Shown: positions 8,235 through 14,745 of the stretch, piece after piece
Position numbering within the stretch: the first letter of the stretch is position 1
How the letters are laid out: every line of letters begins with the position of its first letter
Assembly (NCBI GenBank): GCA_002506705.1
Contig: DAYA01000026.1
Coordinates: 28,812 to 52,444 of the forward strand
Direction: 5' to 3'
Origin: Euryarchaeota archaeon UBA550
GTDB lineage: Archaea; Thermoplasmatota; Poseidoniia; Poseidoniales; Poseidoniaceae
DNA: 23,633 bases
Notes under the pieces: generated by a model
Told to the model about the DNA's origin: nothing
The model's database searches: none
The model's input: the letters and a program-made list of their open reading frames with translations, nothing else
Made by a program: the position numbers and the translations under genes

Positions 8235-9710
8235 TTGAGTGACGACGTTGCTGATGTCTCAATGCCAGAAGGTATTGAAGTCGACGATGCCGCTGCTTAT
8301 TTTGGCGTATTCGAATCCTCAGATGCTCTCCATCAGATGATGGAGATGCCAAGAGAGGCTGCATTTGAGAAATTCTTCGCCCTACTTTCTGACCTAGTTC
8401 TCAAACCGGGTGACTTTGATTTCGAAGAGGCTAGCGAGAGATTGAATTGTGAAGGTGGTGAAATCTACTTCCTAGTTGCAGGACATCTAGGCGTAATGTC
8501 TCTACCAGAACAACTTGCTCTAGCAATTAGTGAAGGTCAATTTTCTGACTCAGAGTCAGAACAACTTCAGGAAATTGCTGACCCAATGCGTCTTCTGAAA
8601 TTATTCGCAATTGCACAACAAACCGGTGGTGAAGGTGAGGCTACAAAATATCTGAATGGTGTTGAGTCTTTACTATCAAACCCAGCAGCAAATAAGGATG
8701 CATTGCTTTCACTAGCCTCTGAAATTAAGGCAAGTTTCGACGTTGCTGGCCATGTTACTCCAGTTTCGAGTCTAGCTAGCAGTAGTGCATCTGCTAAGGA
8801 AATAGAAACCGCATATGTTGCACCTGTTCCTAGTGAACCAATATCGGCACCAGAGCCAAAGGTTACTCCTGAGCCAGAACCAGAACCGGTCAAGGAAGTA
8901 CCTTTGCCAGTGTCAGAACCCGAACCAGTTCAAGAAAAACCAGTACCTCTACCTTCTAGCGACCCAGTCCCACTTCCAAAAATCGAAGAACCAGTGGTCG
9001 AAGTTGATGAGAGAAAGGAATCTGAGAAGACAGATGATGCATTTGCAGGAGCGTTTTCAGTTATGGCTCCCGAACCGGAACCTCAACCAGAGCCGGAACC
9101 CGAACCTGAACCAGAGCCGGAACCAGAACCCGAACCAGAACCCGAGCCTGAGCCAGAGCCGGAACCAGAACCAGAGCCCGAACCAACGCTTGATGACGCA
9201 TTTGCTGCTGCAGATACTGACAATAGTGGTGGATTATCGGTCCAAGAGATCGCTGATGCAACAGGTATGGGTCTAGAAGAAGCAGAGAAAATTCATGCAG
9301 AAGCCGATATCGATGGCGATGGCCAAGTAACTCTTGAGGAACTAAAGTCTCAGCCCGAAGTGACTGAAAGAATGGCACTTCCTAAACCGGTTAAGCCAAT
9401 CCGAGCAGGAATCAAGAATACACCACCTGTACAACAGGCTCAACCGATTAATCAGCAGCAGCAACAGCAGCAAGCTTGGCTTGCTCAGCAACAGCAGCAA
9501 CAACAGCAGGCATGGCTCGCTCAACAACAGCAGCAGCAACAACAGCAAGCATGGCTTGCTCAGCAGCAGCAACAGCAACAACAAGGTTGGGGGCAACCTG
9601 TCCAGCCTATGCAACCTACTATTCGTTCAGGTATACATTGCCGTGGTTGTGGAATTGGTGTGGACCCAAGTTGGCGTTTCTGCCCAGTTTGTGGAACACA
9701 GAATCGCTGA
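8235..9710 (+). CDS. Low-complexity EF-hand / zinc-ribbon protein with Pro-Glu and poly-Gln repeats
   Basis: This 491-residue protein has no signal peptide or membrane helix and is probably cytoplasmic. Order: a helical N-terminal domain (about 15-175) of unrecognised family; a Pro/Glu-rich linker (195-260); a 39-residue alternating Pro-Glu tract (279-317); two EF-hand loops, DTDNSGGLSVQE (327-338) and DIDGDGQVTLEE (358-369), each with canonical acidic positions; a Gln-rich tract with AWLA spacers (407-450); and a C-terminal zinc ribbon with Cys469, Cys472, Cys483 and Cys486. The TTG start is supported by GGGGG at 8223-8227, seven bases upstream. The next Met is residue 10. It follows the giant protein by 59 bases in the same direction, so the two may be co-transcribed. 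Its stop abuts the stop of the convergent M29 gene. Function unknown; calcium binding is inferred from the EF-hands. Confidence 0.8.
   Translation: MSDDVADVSMPEGIEVDDAAAYFGVFESSDALHQMMEMPREAAFEKFFALLSDLVLKPGDFDFEEASERLNCEGGEIYFLVAGHLGVMSLPEQLALAISEGQFSDSESEQLQEIADPMRLLKLFAIAQQTGGEGEATKYLNGVESLLSNPAANKDALLSLASEIKASFDVAGHVTPVSSLASSSASAKEIETAYVAPVPSEPISAPEPKVTPEPEPEPVKEVPLPVSEPEPVQEKPVPLPSSDPVPLPKIEEPVVEVDERKESEKTDDAFAGAFSVMAPEPEPQPEPEPEPEPEPEPEPEPEPEPEPEPEPEPEPEPTLDDAFAAADTDNSGGLSVQEIADATGMGLEEAEKIHAEADIDGDGQVTLEELKSQPEVTERMALPKPVKPIRAGIKNTPPVQQAQPINQQQQQQQAWLAQQQQQQQQAWLAQQQQQQQQQAWLAQQQQQQQQGWGQPVQPMQPTIRSGIHCRGCGIGVDPSWRFCPVCGTQNR
9069..9185 (+). repeat. Alternating Pro-Glu tract
   Basis: Thirty-nine codons alternate Pro with Glu (one Gln). 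All four Pro codons and both Glu codons are used, so the pattern holds at protein level more than in DNA. Such tracts form stiff, extended, negatively charged spacers, as in the Pro-Glu/Pro-Lys region of TonB-type proteins. Confidence 0.85.
9453..9584 (+). repeat. Poly-Gln runs with three AWLA spacers
   Basis: Forty-four codons encode Gln runs of 7, 8, 9 and 8, separated by three identical AWLA tetrapeptides, giving a 12-13 residue period. CAG and CAA codons are mixed. Long poly-Gln is unusual in archaea, and the regular hydrophobic spacers could create an amphipathic coiled coil or a self-associating segment. Confidence 0.88.
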
Positions 9711-10829
9711 TCATTCCATGAACTTTCCATCGTCTATAATCTGCGAATCATCTAGCCATACCGATGGATTTGTGATTACTCCTGGGATGTGAATGCCGAC
9801 TGATGCACTTCCACCTAGACTAGTATTGTCACCAATTGAAAAGTAGCATGTCCCCAGTTGTTTCTCGTCTTCTAGTACGTGACCGGTAATCTGTGCATTT
9901 GGATTCATACCAAAACCGAATTCAGCAACTGTCCAAACCATCTCTCTATCTTTTGAGCGAAGTTTTGCTGCTGCCTCTCCGAACTGTTGACGTATTTGGG
10001 CAGCGGTCGAATCTCCTTTGATATCGATGACAATCCCGTTTTCAACAGTCAACTCTAGTGGTTCTTCAAGCAAGGTTGATTCCCAGGTGCCATCAATAAC
10101 GATTGTTCCGTTCATAGTTCCCTCTTTCGGTAGGACGAATGCTTTACCTGCAGGAAGATTTGTAATCATCCTAGGTCGATTGCAAATACCATTGTCATCT
10201 AGGTTCCAATCCTTCCATGAGACTTCGAATTCTACATCTGTACCCTTTGAATCTTTGACATGGACCAACTTCTTGCGCCGCAATTTGCCTGAGAATTCAG
10301 ACAGGCTTTTCTTGATTTGATTGAAATCTGCAGTCATTCCACCGCTAACGAACATATCGTCAGACATACCAGGCATTGTGGCTACTCTAGCTCCTTCTTT
10401 AAGCGCCGCTCTAATCGCTCTAGTGTGTGTAAGCGAGTACTTTGTTGGTGCAATTACGATTTGTTGTTGCCTCATCAGGTTTGCCACAGGGGTAGGCGGT
10501 TCCTCTGCATGATGCCTTCCCTTTGGCATTACAATCAGTAGAACTCTATCTGAGCGCTCTGTCGCTGCTTTGTGCAATGCTTGTCCAATTTGACCAGTTG
10601 TTGGGTCACATACGATTAGGACATTTTCTCCTCTTCTGATATCCATACAGGTGTGAGTCACGCGTTTTGCGGATTCGAATAATGCTTGTTCGAGGTCCAA
10701 ACTTTCCAAAACCTCAGCCACATTCTCTTCTAGTGGCTCTTCGGATTCCACGACTTCTTCCAGTTCCAAGTCGTCGTCATCGACCTTCACCTCTCTCTCC
10801 TTTGGTTTACGCCGAAATGGAGAGGCCAT
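9711..10829 (-). CDS. M29-type aminopeptidase homologue, probable ligand substitutions
   Basis: The 372-residue protein resembles leucyl aminopeptidases of family M29 (metal-dependent, cytoplasmic). Landmarks are NLPAGKAF (224-231), GTMNGTIVIDGTW (237-249), AEFGFGMNPNAQ (302-313), LEDEKQLGTCYFSIGDN (319-335) and GIHIPGVITNP (346-356). Compared with the family pattern as I remember it, three metal-ligand positions differ: PGGE is here PAGK (Lys229), the His of GTxHxxxGD is Tyr329, and the Asp of HxDG is Pro349. Glu303 and His347 remain. It may be inactive, use another metal arrangement, or have another role. An acidic N-terminal extension (17-35) precedes the fold. I chose ATG 10829; an upstream GTG at 10898 would leave only 15 bases to the divergent M32 gene. 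The stop directly abuts the stop of the upstream plus-strand gene. Confidence 0.78.
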   Translation of the reverse strand: MASPFRRKPKEREVKVDDDDLELEEVVESEEPLEENVAEVLESLDLEQALFESAKRVTHTCMDIRRGENVLIVCDPTTGQIGQALHKAATERSDRVLLIVMPKGRHHAEEPPTPVANLMRQQQIVIAPTKYSLTHTRAIRAALKEGARVATMPGMSDDMFVSGGMTADFNQIKKSLSEFSGKLRRKKLVHVKDSKGTDVEFEVSWKDWNLDDNGICNRPRMITNLPAGKAFVLPKEGTMNGTIVIDGTWESTLLEEPLELTVENGIVIDIKGDSTAAQIRQQFGEAAAKLRSKDREMVWTVAEFGFGMNPNAQITGHVLEDEKQLGTCYFSIGDNTSLGGSASVGIHIPGVITNPSVWLDDSQIIDDGKFME

Positions 10830-10913
10830 GACGAACCGTAGTAAGTTCACGACTTCAAGGTGTGCCCGGCGCCACGTGAAATCTTGAAGAGAAATCACCT
10901 ACTGGCTTGAAAC

Positions 10914-12401
10914 ATGGGAGCAAAGGAAGATTTCATGACACGCGTCAATGATTTGTACAGGTTCGAAGCTATTCAAGGACATCTTGGTTGGGACCAAGAA
11001 ACCATTATGCCAGCAAAAGGTGCTAAGGCTAGAGGAGAGATACTTGCATGGCTTGCTGGACAGCGACATGGTAGACTAATCGATGAGAAAATGGGTTCAC
11101 TAATCCAAGAATTAGAAGAATTGGAACACGACGATTACTTCTCTGCAAATCTCAAGGAGATGAGAAGAAAGTATGACGAGGCTGTAAAACTACCAACCGA
11201 TTTCGTATCTGAGTTTACAAAAGTACGCAGCGAGGCTTTGTTAGCATGGCAACAGGCTAGAAGTGAAAGTGATTTTTCTCAATTTGCCCCTCACTTACAG
11301 AAATTAATCGATTTGACTCACAAGAAAATCGAATATTTGGGCTGTGAACATACTCCGTACGATGTATTGCTAGATGAGTATGAAGTTGGAATGACTGTAG
11401 GGGATTATGACCCGCTATTTTCAGGTTTGAAAGCAAGACTAGTGCCTTTACTTGGAAGAATTATGGAATCGGGAACAGAAATCCCAAGGCTTCCAGAAGA
11501 CATGGTATTCCCCGCTGATGCACAGGAAAAGTTCTGCAACAAAGTTAGTCAGGCAATGGGTTTTGATTTTGAAGCTGGCAGAATGGATAGGTCTACACAC
11601 CCATTCTGTGCAGGACTTTGGCCTGACGACACTAGATTCACCACAAGGTTCGATGAAAAAGACCCGTTCTCCTGTCTGTATGCAGTAATGCATGAATCAG
11701 GTCACGGCGTTTACGAGCAAGGTCTGCCAAGGGAACACAGTTTTTCACCGGTCGGGGGGGCTATTTCCCTGGGAGTTCATGAGTCCCAGTCCAGATTTTG
11801 GGAGAATCAAATTGGTAGAACAGCAGCATTCTGGCATGTAGCAATGCCATGGTTCAAGGAGCAATTCCCGGATTGTCCTGATTGGACTAATGAAACTCTT
11901 GACTTGGTTGCAAATGAAGTAAAGCCTGATTTCATTAGAGTTGAAGCCGATGAAATCACCTACAATCTGCACATCATGATAAGATATGAAATCGAGAAAA
12001 TGATCTTCAATGAGGGACTCAAGGTCGAAGATATCCCAGCAACATGGAATAAAATGATGAAAGATTGGTTCGGAATAGAAGTTCCAAATGACTCCTTGGG
12101 ATGCTTACAAGATATCCATTGGTCAATGGGTGCATTTGGTTACTTCCCAACCTACACCCTTGGTAACCTATACGCAGCTCAATTGCTTCAAACAATGTCA
12201 GAAGAACTTGGTGATATCGATGAGATAATCAAGTCAGGAGATTGGTCTAGTATGCTTGATTGGTTACGTGAAAAAATCCATCAAAAGGGCTCGGTAATGA
12301 CACCAGCGGAATTGATTGAGAGCGCAACAGGCTCTCCTCCAAGTCCAGAGCCTTTCTTGGCTTATGTTGAGTCTAAGTATTCCAAATTATACAACTTGTA
12401 A
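10914..12401 (+). CDS. M32 family carboxypeptidase (Taq-type)
   Basis: This zinc- or cobalt-dependent carboxypeptidase removes C-terminal residues from peptides (EC 3.4.17.19) in the cytoplasm. Its 495 residues match the family length of about 500. The signature HESGHGVYEQG gives the HExxH metal site His260, Glu261 and His264; GVHESQSRFWEN supplies the third ligand Glu290, both characteristic of M32. Other family blocks are GHLGWDQETIMPAKG (22-36), STHPFC (227-232) and FGYFPTYTLGN near the C-terminus. The ATG at 10914 is used; a second Met at residue 8 is possible. No Shine-Dalgarno is evident, so the message may be leaderless. It diverges from the M29 homologue, and its stop abuts the stop of the small membrane protein. 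A run of seven G at 11754-11760 leaves the frame intact. Confidence 0.95.
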   Translation: MGAKEDFMTRVNDLYRFEAIQGHLGWDQETIMPAKGAKARGEILAWLAGQRHGRLIDEKMGSLIQELEELEHDDYFSANLKEMRRKYDEAVKLPTDFVSEFTKVRSEALLAWQQARSESDFSQFAPHLQKLIDLTHKKIEYLGCEHTPYDVLLDEYEVGMTVGDYDPLFSGLKARLVPLLGRIMESGTEIPRLPEDMVFPADAQEKFCNKVSQAMGFDFEAGRMDRSTHPFCAGLWPDDTRFTTRFDEKDPFSCLYAVMHESGHGVYEQGLPREHSFSPVGGAISLGVHESQSRFWENQIGRTAAFWHVAMPWFKEQFPDCPDWTNETLDLVANEVKPDFIRVEADEITYNLHIMIRYEIEKMIFNEGLKVEDIPATWNKMMKDWFGIEVPNDSLGCLQDIHWSMGAFGYFPTYTLGNLYAAQLLQTMSEELGDIDEIIKSGDWSSMLDWLREKIHQKGSVMTPAELIESATGSPPSPEPFLAYVESKYSKLYNL

Positions 12402-12707
12402 TCACTCTTCTTCACTGCCACTACCAGTAACTTTGGCCTGTAGAGCGTTTAGCATGCCTGTTAACTCAGTGATTGCATCTTGCAGGTCATTGGTTCTATC
12501 ATCCTCATTATCGGTGCCAAATGAGATTCCTAGCATGGTGATCATCGCCCCCGACAACATGATTACTGCGGAAGTAAACAGGTCTTTGAGATTGATTTCA
12601 TCAGCATTTGCTAGCATTATTCCCCACAGTGCTCCTGCGGCAAAAATGAGAAGTCCGATTACGATTTGTTGATGCCCTGGTCCGAGTTTTTCCTCTATGC
12701 TACTCAT
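12402..12707 (-). CDS. Small two-helix membrane protein, unknown function
   Basis: The 101-residue product has two probable membrane helices (roughly residues 14-32 and 43-62, with GLLIFAAGALWGIML and FTSAVIMLSGAMITMLGI), then an acidic, helical C-terminal tail with heptad-like hydrophobics (TNDLQDAITELTGMLNAL) that could form a coiled coil. I do not recognise the family. I chose ATG 12707; a GTG at 12716 adds three residues. A TATA-like sequence at 12739-12749 lies 23-33 bases upstream, predicting a transcript that starts at or just before the start codon. Its stop codon directly abuts that of the M32 carboxypeptidase. Confidence 0.65.
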   Translation of the reverse strand: MSSIEEKLGPGHQQIVIGLLIFAAGALWGIMLANADEINLKDLFTSAVIMLSGAMITMLGISFGTDNEDDRTNDLQDAITELTGMLNALQAKVTGSGSEEE

Positions 12708-12738
12708 GTCTTTCACTATTGTGAAATTCTATGTTTGG

Positions 12739-12749
12739 TAAATAAATTA
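12739..12749 (-). promoter_or_regulatory. TATA-box-like element for the small membrane protein
   Basis: On the minus strand the element reads TAATTTATTTA, an archaeal TATA-box-like sequence. Its centre near 12744 places transcription initiation about 12717, at the start codon, consistent with a leaderless or nearly leaderless message. It lies in the 63-base gap downstream of the dihydroorotase gene. Confidence 0.5.
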
Positions 12750-12779
12750 GTGCTTAGTAAAACCAGTGTTCAGGCCGAT

Positions 12780-14183
12780 TTAATCCCACGGTAGCATAAC
12801 CAGAGGTTTTCCAACCTCACCTGCATTAACCAAGCACTTTCCTTTCGGGCCAGTCTCATCACTTCTTTCGAAAACAGGTACTCCGTCAACGACAGTTAAT
12901 ACCGGCCAACCAACTAAGGTTCTGCCAATGAACGGACTCCATTTCACTGTCGTCCATGTGTTTTGATCCTCAACTTCGATTTTCTTATTCATGTCAACAA
13001 GAACAATATCTCCGTCATATCCTTCCTCGAGTTTACCCTTCCCAATCATTTGGTAGCACTCAGCAACATCGGTCGACATCCACTTGACAACCTGCTCTAG
13101 TGTGCACTTTCCTTCAGATACGTGAGTTAGCATTGCTGATAGCGAAGTTTCCACGCCAGGCATACCGCTGTGTGCGGCTGGGAAACCTTTCATTTTGTTC
13201 TCCATGGTGTGTGGAGCATGGTCGGTAGCGATACAAGCGATTGTTCCGTCAAGTAACCTTTCCCAAAGTGTCTCTTTGTCTTTCTTGTAACGGATTGGTG
13301 GATTCATTTTCAATCTGGTTCCTAGGACTTCGACATCAGTTTCATCAAAAGTTAGGTGCTGTGGAAGAACTTCTGTTGTTACGTGTGCTTTACCTTCTTC
13401 ACCATGTAATGATGTGACATCTGCTAACCAGTCTGCTTCGATTCCAGATGTTAGGTGCAGGACATGTAGTCTGTGTCCGCTTTCTTGTGCAAGTTTGACA
13501 GCCCTCTTTGTGGCGATAAGTGCCGTTTCATCATCTCTCCACTCGGCATGGGCTGCCATATCGGTACGGCCTTCGATCATCTTCGCTCTCTCAATCATTC
13601 GTGTTTCGTCTTCAGCGTGAACTGCGATTAATCCTGCAGTGTTGTCAAAGATGGTCTTCAATGCATTAGATTCGTTAACCAGCAAATCACCGGTTGAAGA
13701 ACCCATGAAGATTTTGATTCCACAAATTCCAGGAATTGCAATAGGTGCTCCCGGAACTCCAACTGCCTTTCTCAGTTCCTCAACGTTTGACTCTGTTGCA
13801 CCGATGAAGAATCCATAATTTGTAACACACTTATTCGCAGCAGTCTCTAGTTTGTCATACATCGATTGTAGGGTAGTTTGGCTTGGAACGTTATTTGGCA
13901 TGTCTAAGAATGAAGTAACACCTCCGCTGGCAGCTGCTCTTGAACCAGTGAACAGGTCTTCTTTTTCTGGTTGCCCAGGGTCTCTAAAGTGCACTTGTGG
14001 GTCAATAATTCCTGGTAGCAAATGCAAACCTGCTGCGTCGTAAACGTGCTCACCATCATTTGGAGTGAGGTTTCCATTTGTGGAAATTTCTGAGATTACT
14101 CCGTCGGTTATTCTCAAGTCTCCTACAGCGATACCAGTAGGTAGAACCATGCTCGCACCAGTCACCAATATACTTCCACTCAT
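12780..14183 (-). CDS. pyrC: Dihydroorotase
   Basis: Dihydroorotase closes carbamoyl-aspartate to dihydroorotate, the third step of pyrimidine synthesis (EC 3.5.2.3), using a binuclear zinc site in an amidohydrolase barrel. The 467-residue protein has the metal motif HFRDPGQPEKED (His65, Arg67), GIKIFMGSST with the probable carboxylated Lys157, HAED (His189), HVLHLTSG (His243) and the catalytic ATDHAPHT (Asp321). ATG 14183 is chosen because it starts just before the conserved N-terminal strand, lies four bases after the upstream stop and is preceded by GAGGA. The longer frame to 14234 would overlap the mogA gene by 47 bases. Type I length and the DPQVHFRDPG pattern separate it from hydantoinase and allantoinase, though that is not absolute. 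It is last in an operon with mogA and a membrane protein. Confidence 0.9.
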   Translation of the reverse strand: MSGSILVTGASMVLPTGIAVGDLRITDGVISEISTNGNLTPNDGEHVYDAAGLHLLPGIIDPQVHFRDPGQPEKEDLFTGSRAAASGGVTSFLDMPNNVPSQTTLQSMYDKLETAANKCVTNYGFFIGATESNVEELRKAVGVPGAPIAIPGICGIKIFMGSSTGDLLVNESNALKTIFDNTAGLIAVHAEDETRMIERAKMIEGRTDMAAHAEWRDDETALIATKRAVKLAQESGHRLHVLHLTSGIEADWLADVTSLHGEEGKAHVTTEVLPQHLTFDETDVEVLGTRLKMNPPIRYKKDKETLWERLLDGTIACIATDHAPHTMENKMKGFPAAHSGMPGVETSLSAMLTHVSEGKCTLEQVVKWMSTDVAECYQMIGKGKLEEGYDGDIVLVDMNKKIEVEDQNTWTTVKWSPFIGRTLVGWPVLTVVDGVPVFERSDETGPKGKCLVNAGEVGKPLVMLPWD

Positions 14184-14187
14184 TTCC

Positions 14188-14736
14188 TCACCTTCTTCTC
14201 GCACTCTTTGGTCTAAAAGCGTTGCATACGTCATCTTTCATGTCGATGTACGGGCCGCCTAATAGGTCAACGCAGTATGGTACTGCCTTCCAAATTTCGT
14301 CTATAGTTTCTCTTATCGCTTTGGGACGACCTGGAAGGTTGAAAATCAGACTTTTTCCTCTAGTTCCGCCAACCTGTCTAGAGAGGATGGCGGTGGGAAC
14401 AAACTCCAGTGAAATAGCTCTCATTTGTTCTCCGAAACCGGGGAGAATTCTATCACAGACTTGCATGGTTGCTTCCGGAGTTACGTCTCTTTCAGCAGGA
14501 CCCGTACCTCCTGTTGTTACAACAACATCGCAACCGAGGTTGTCGGTCATCTCTGTTATTGCTTGAGTAATTGCTCCAATTTCGTCAGGAACTACGACGT
14601 AGTGATGAGACCATTCTGAGGCTATTGCTTCTTCGAAGAATCCCTGAATTGCAGGTCCACCCTCATCCTTGTATTCACCAGAATACGCCCTATCAGAGAT
14701 TGTGATTATACCAAACTTAGCGGGGTCACCAACCAT
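14188..14736 (-). CDS. MogA/MoaB-type molybdopterin adenylyltransferase
   Basis: This family adenylylates molybdopterin with ATP before molybdenum or tungsten insertion (EC 2.7.7.75). The 182-residue protein has GIITISDRAYSGEYKDEGGP near the N-terminus, the glycine loop VTTGGTGPAERDVTPEA (73-89), LSRQVGGTRG (118-127) and NLPGRPKA (133-140), all conserved in the MoaB/MogA fold. MoaB and MogA are not separable by eye. It starts at ATG 14736 with GAGG upstream and lies nine bases after the stop of the membrane-protein gene. The dihydroorotase gene begins four bases after its own stop. No other molybdenum cofactor genes are in the window. Confidence 0.9.
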   Translation of the reverse strand: MVGDPAKFGIITISDRAYSGEYKDEGGPAIQGFFEEAIASEWSHHYVVVPDEIGAITQAITEMTDNLGCDVVVTTGGTGPAERDVTPEATMQVCDRILPGFGEQMRAISLEFVPTAILSRQVGGTRGKSLIFNLPGRPKAIRETIDEIWKAVPYCVDLLGGPYIDMKDDVCNAFRPKSARRR

Positions 14737-14745
14737 GTGATCGCC

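Noticed and set aside
9342..9614. Minus-strand poly-Leu ORF
   Set aside because: Poly-Leu is the reverse reading of CAG/CAA runs; the zinc ribbon and EF-hands in the plus frame show that the plus frame is coding.
9476..9792. Plus-strand Ser/Asn/Thr-Ala repeat ORFs overlapping the Gln tract
   Set aside because: They are other frames of the same CAG/CAA repeat and run across the real stop and into the convergent gene.
10830..10898. Longer start for the M29 homologue
   Set aside because: The start would be GTG with only 15 bases to the divergent M32 start; ATG 10829 leaves space for two promoters.
11754..11760. Run of seven G as a programmed frameshift or sequencing error
   Set aside because: The M32 frame continues normally through it with family motifs on both sides.
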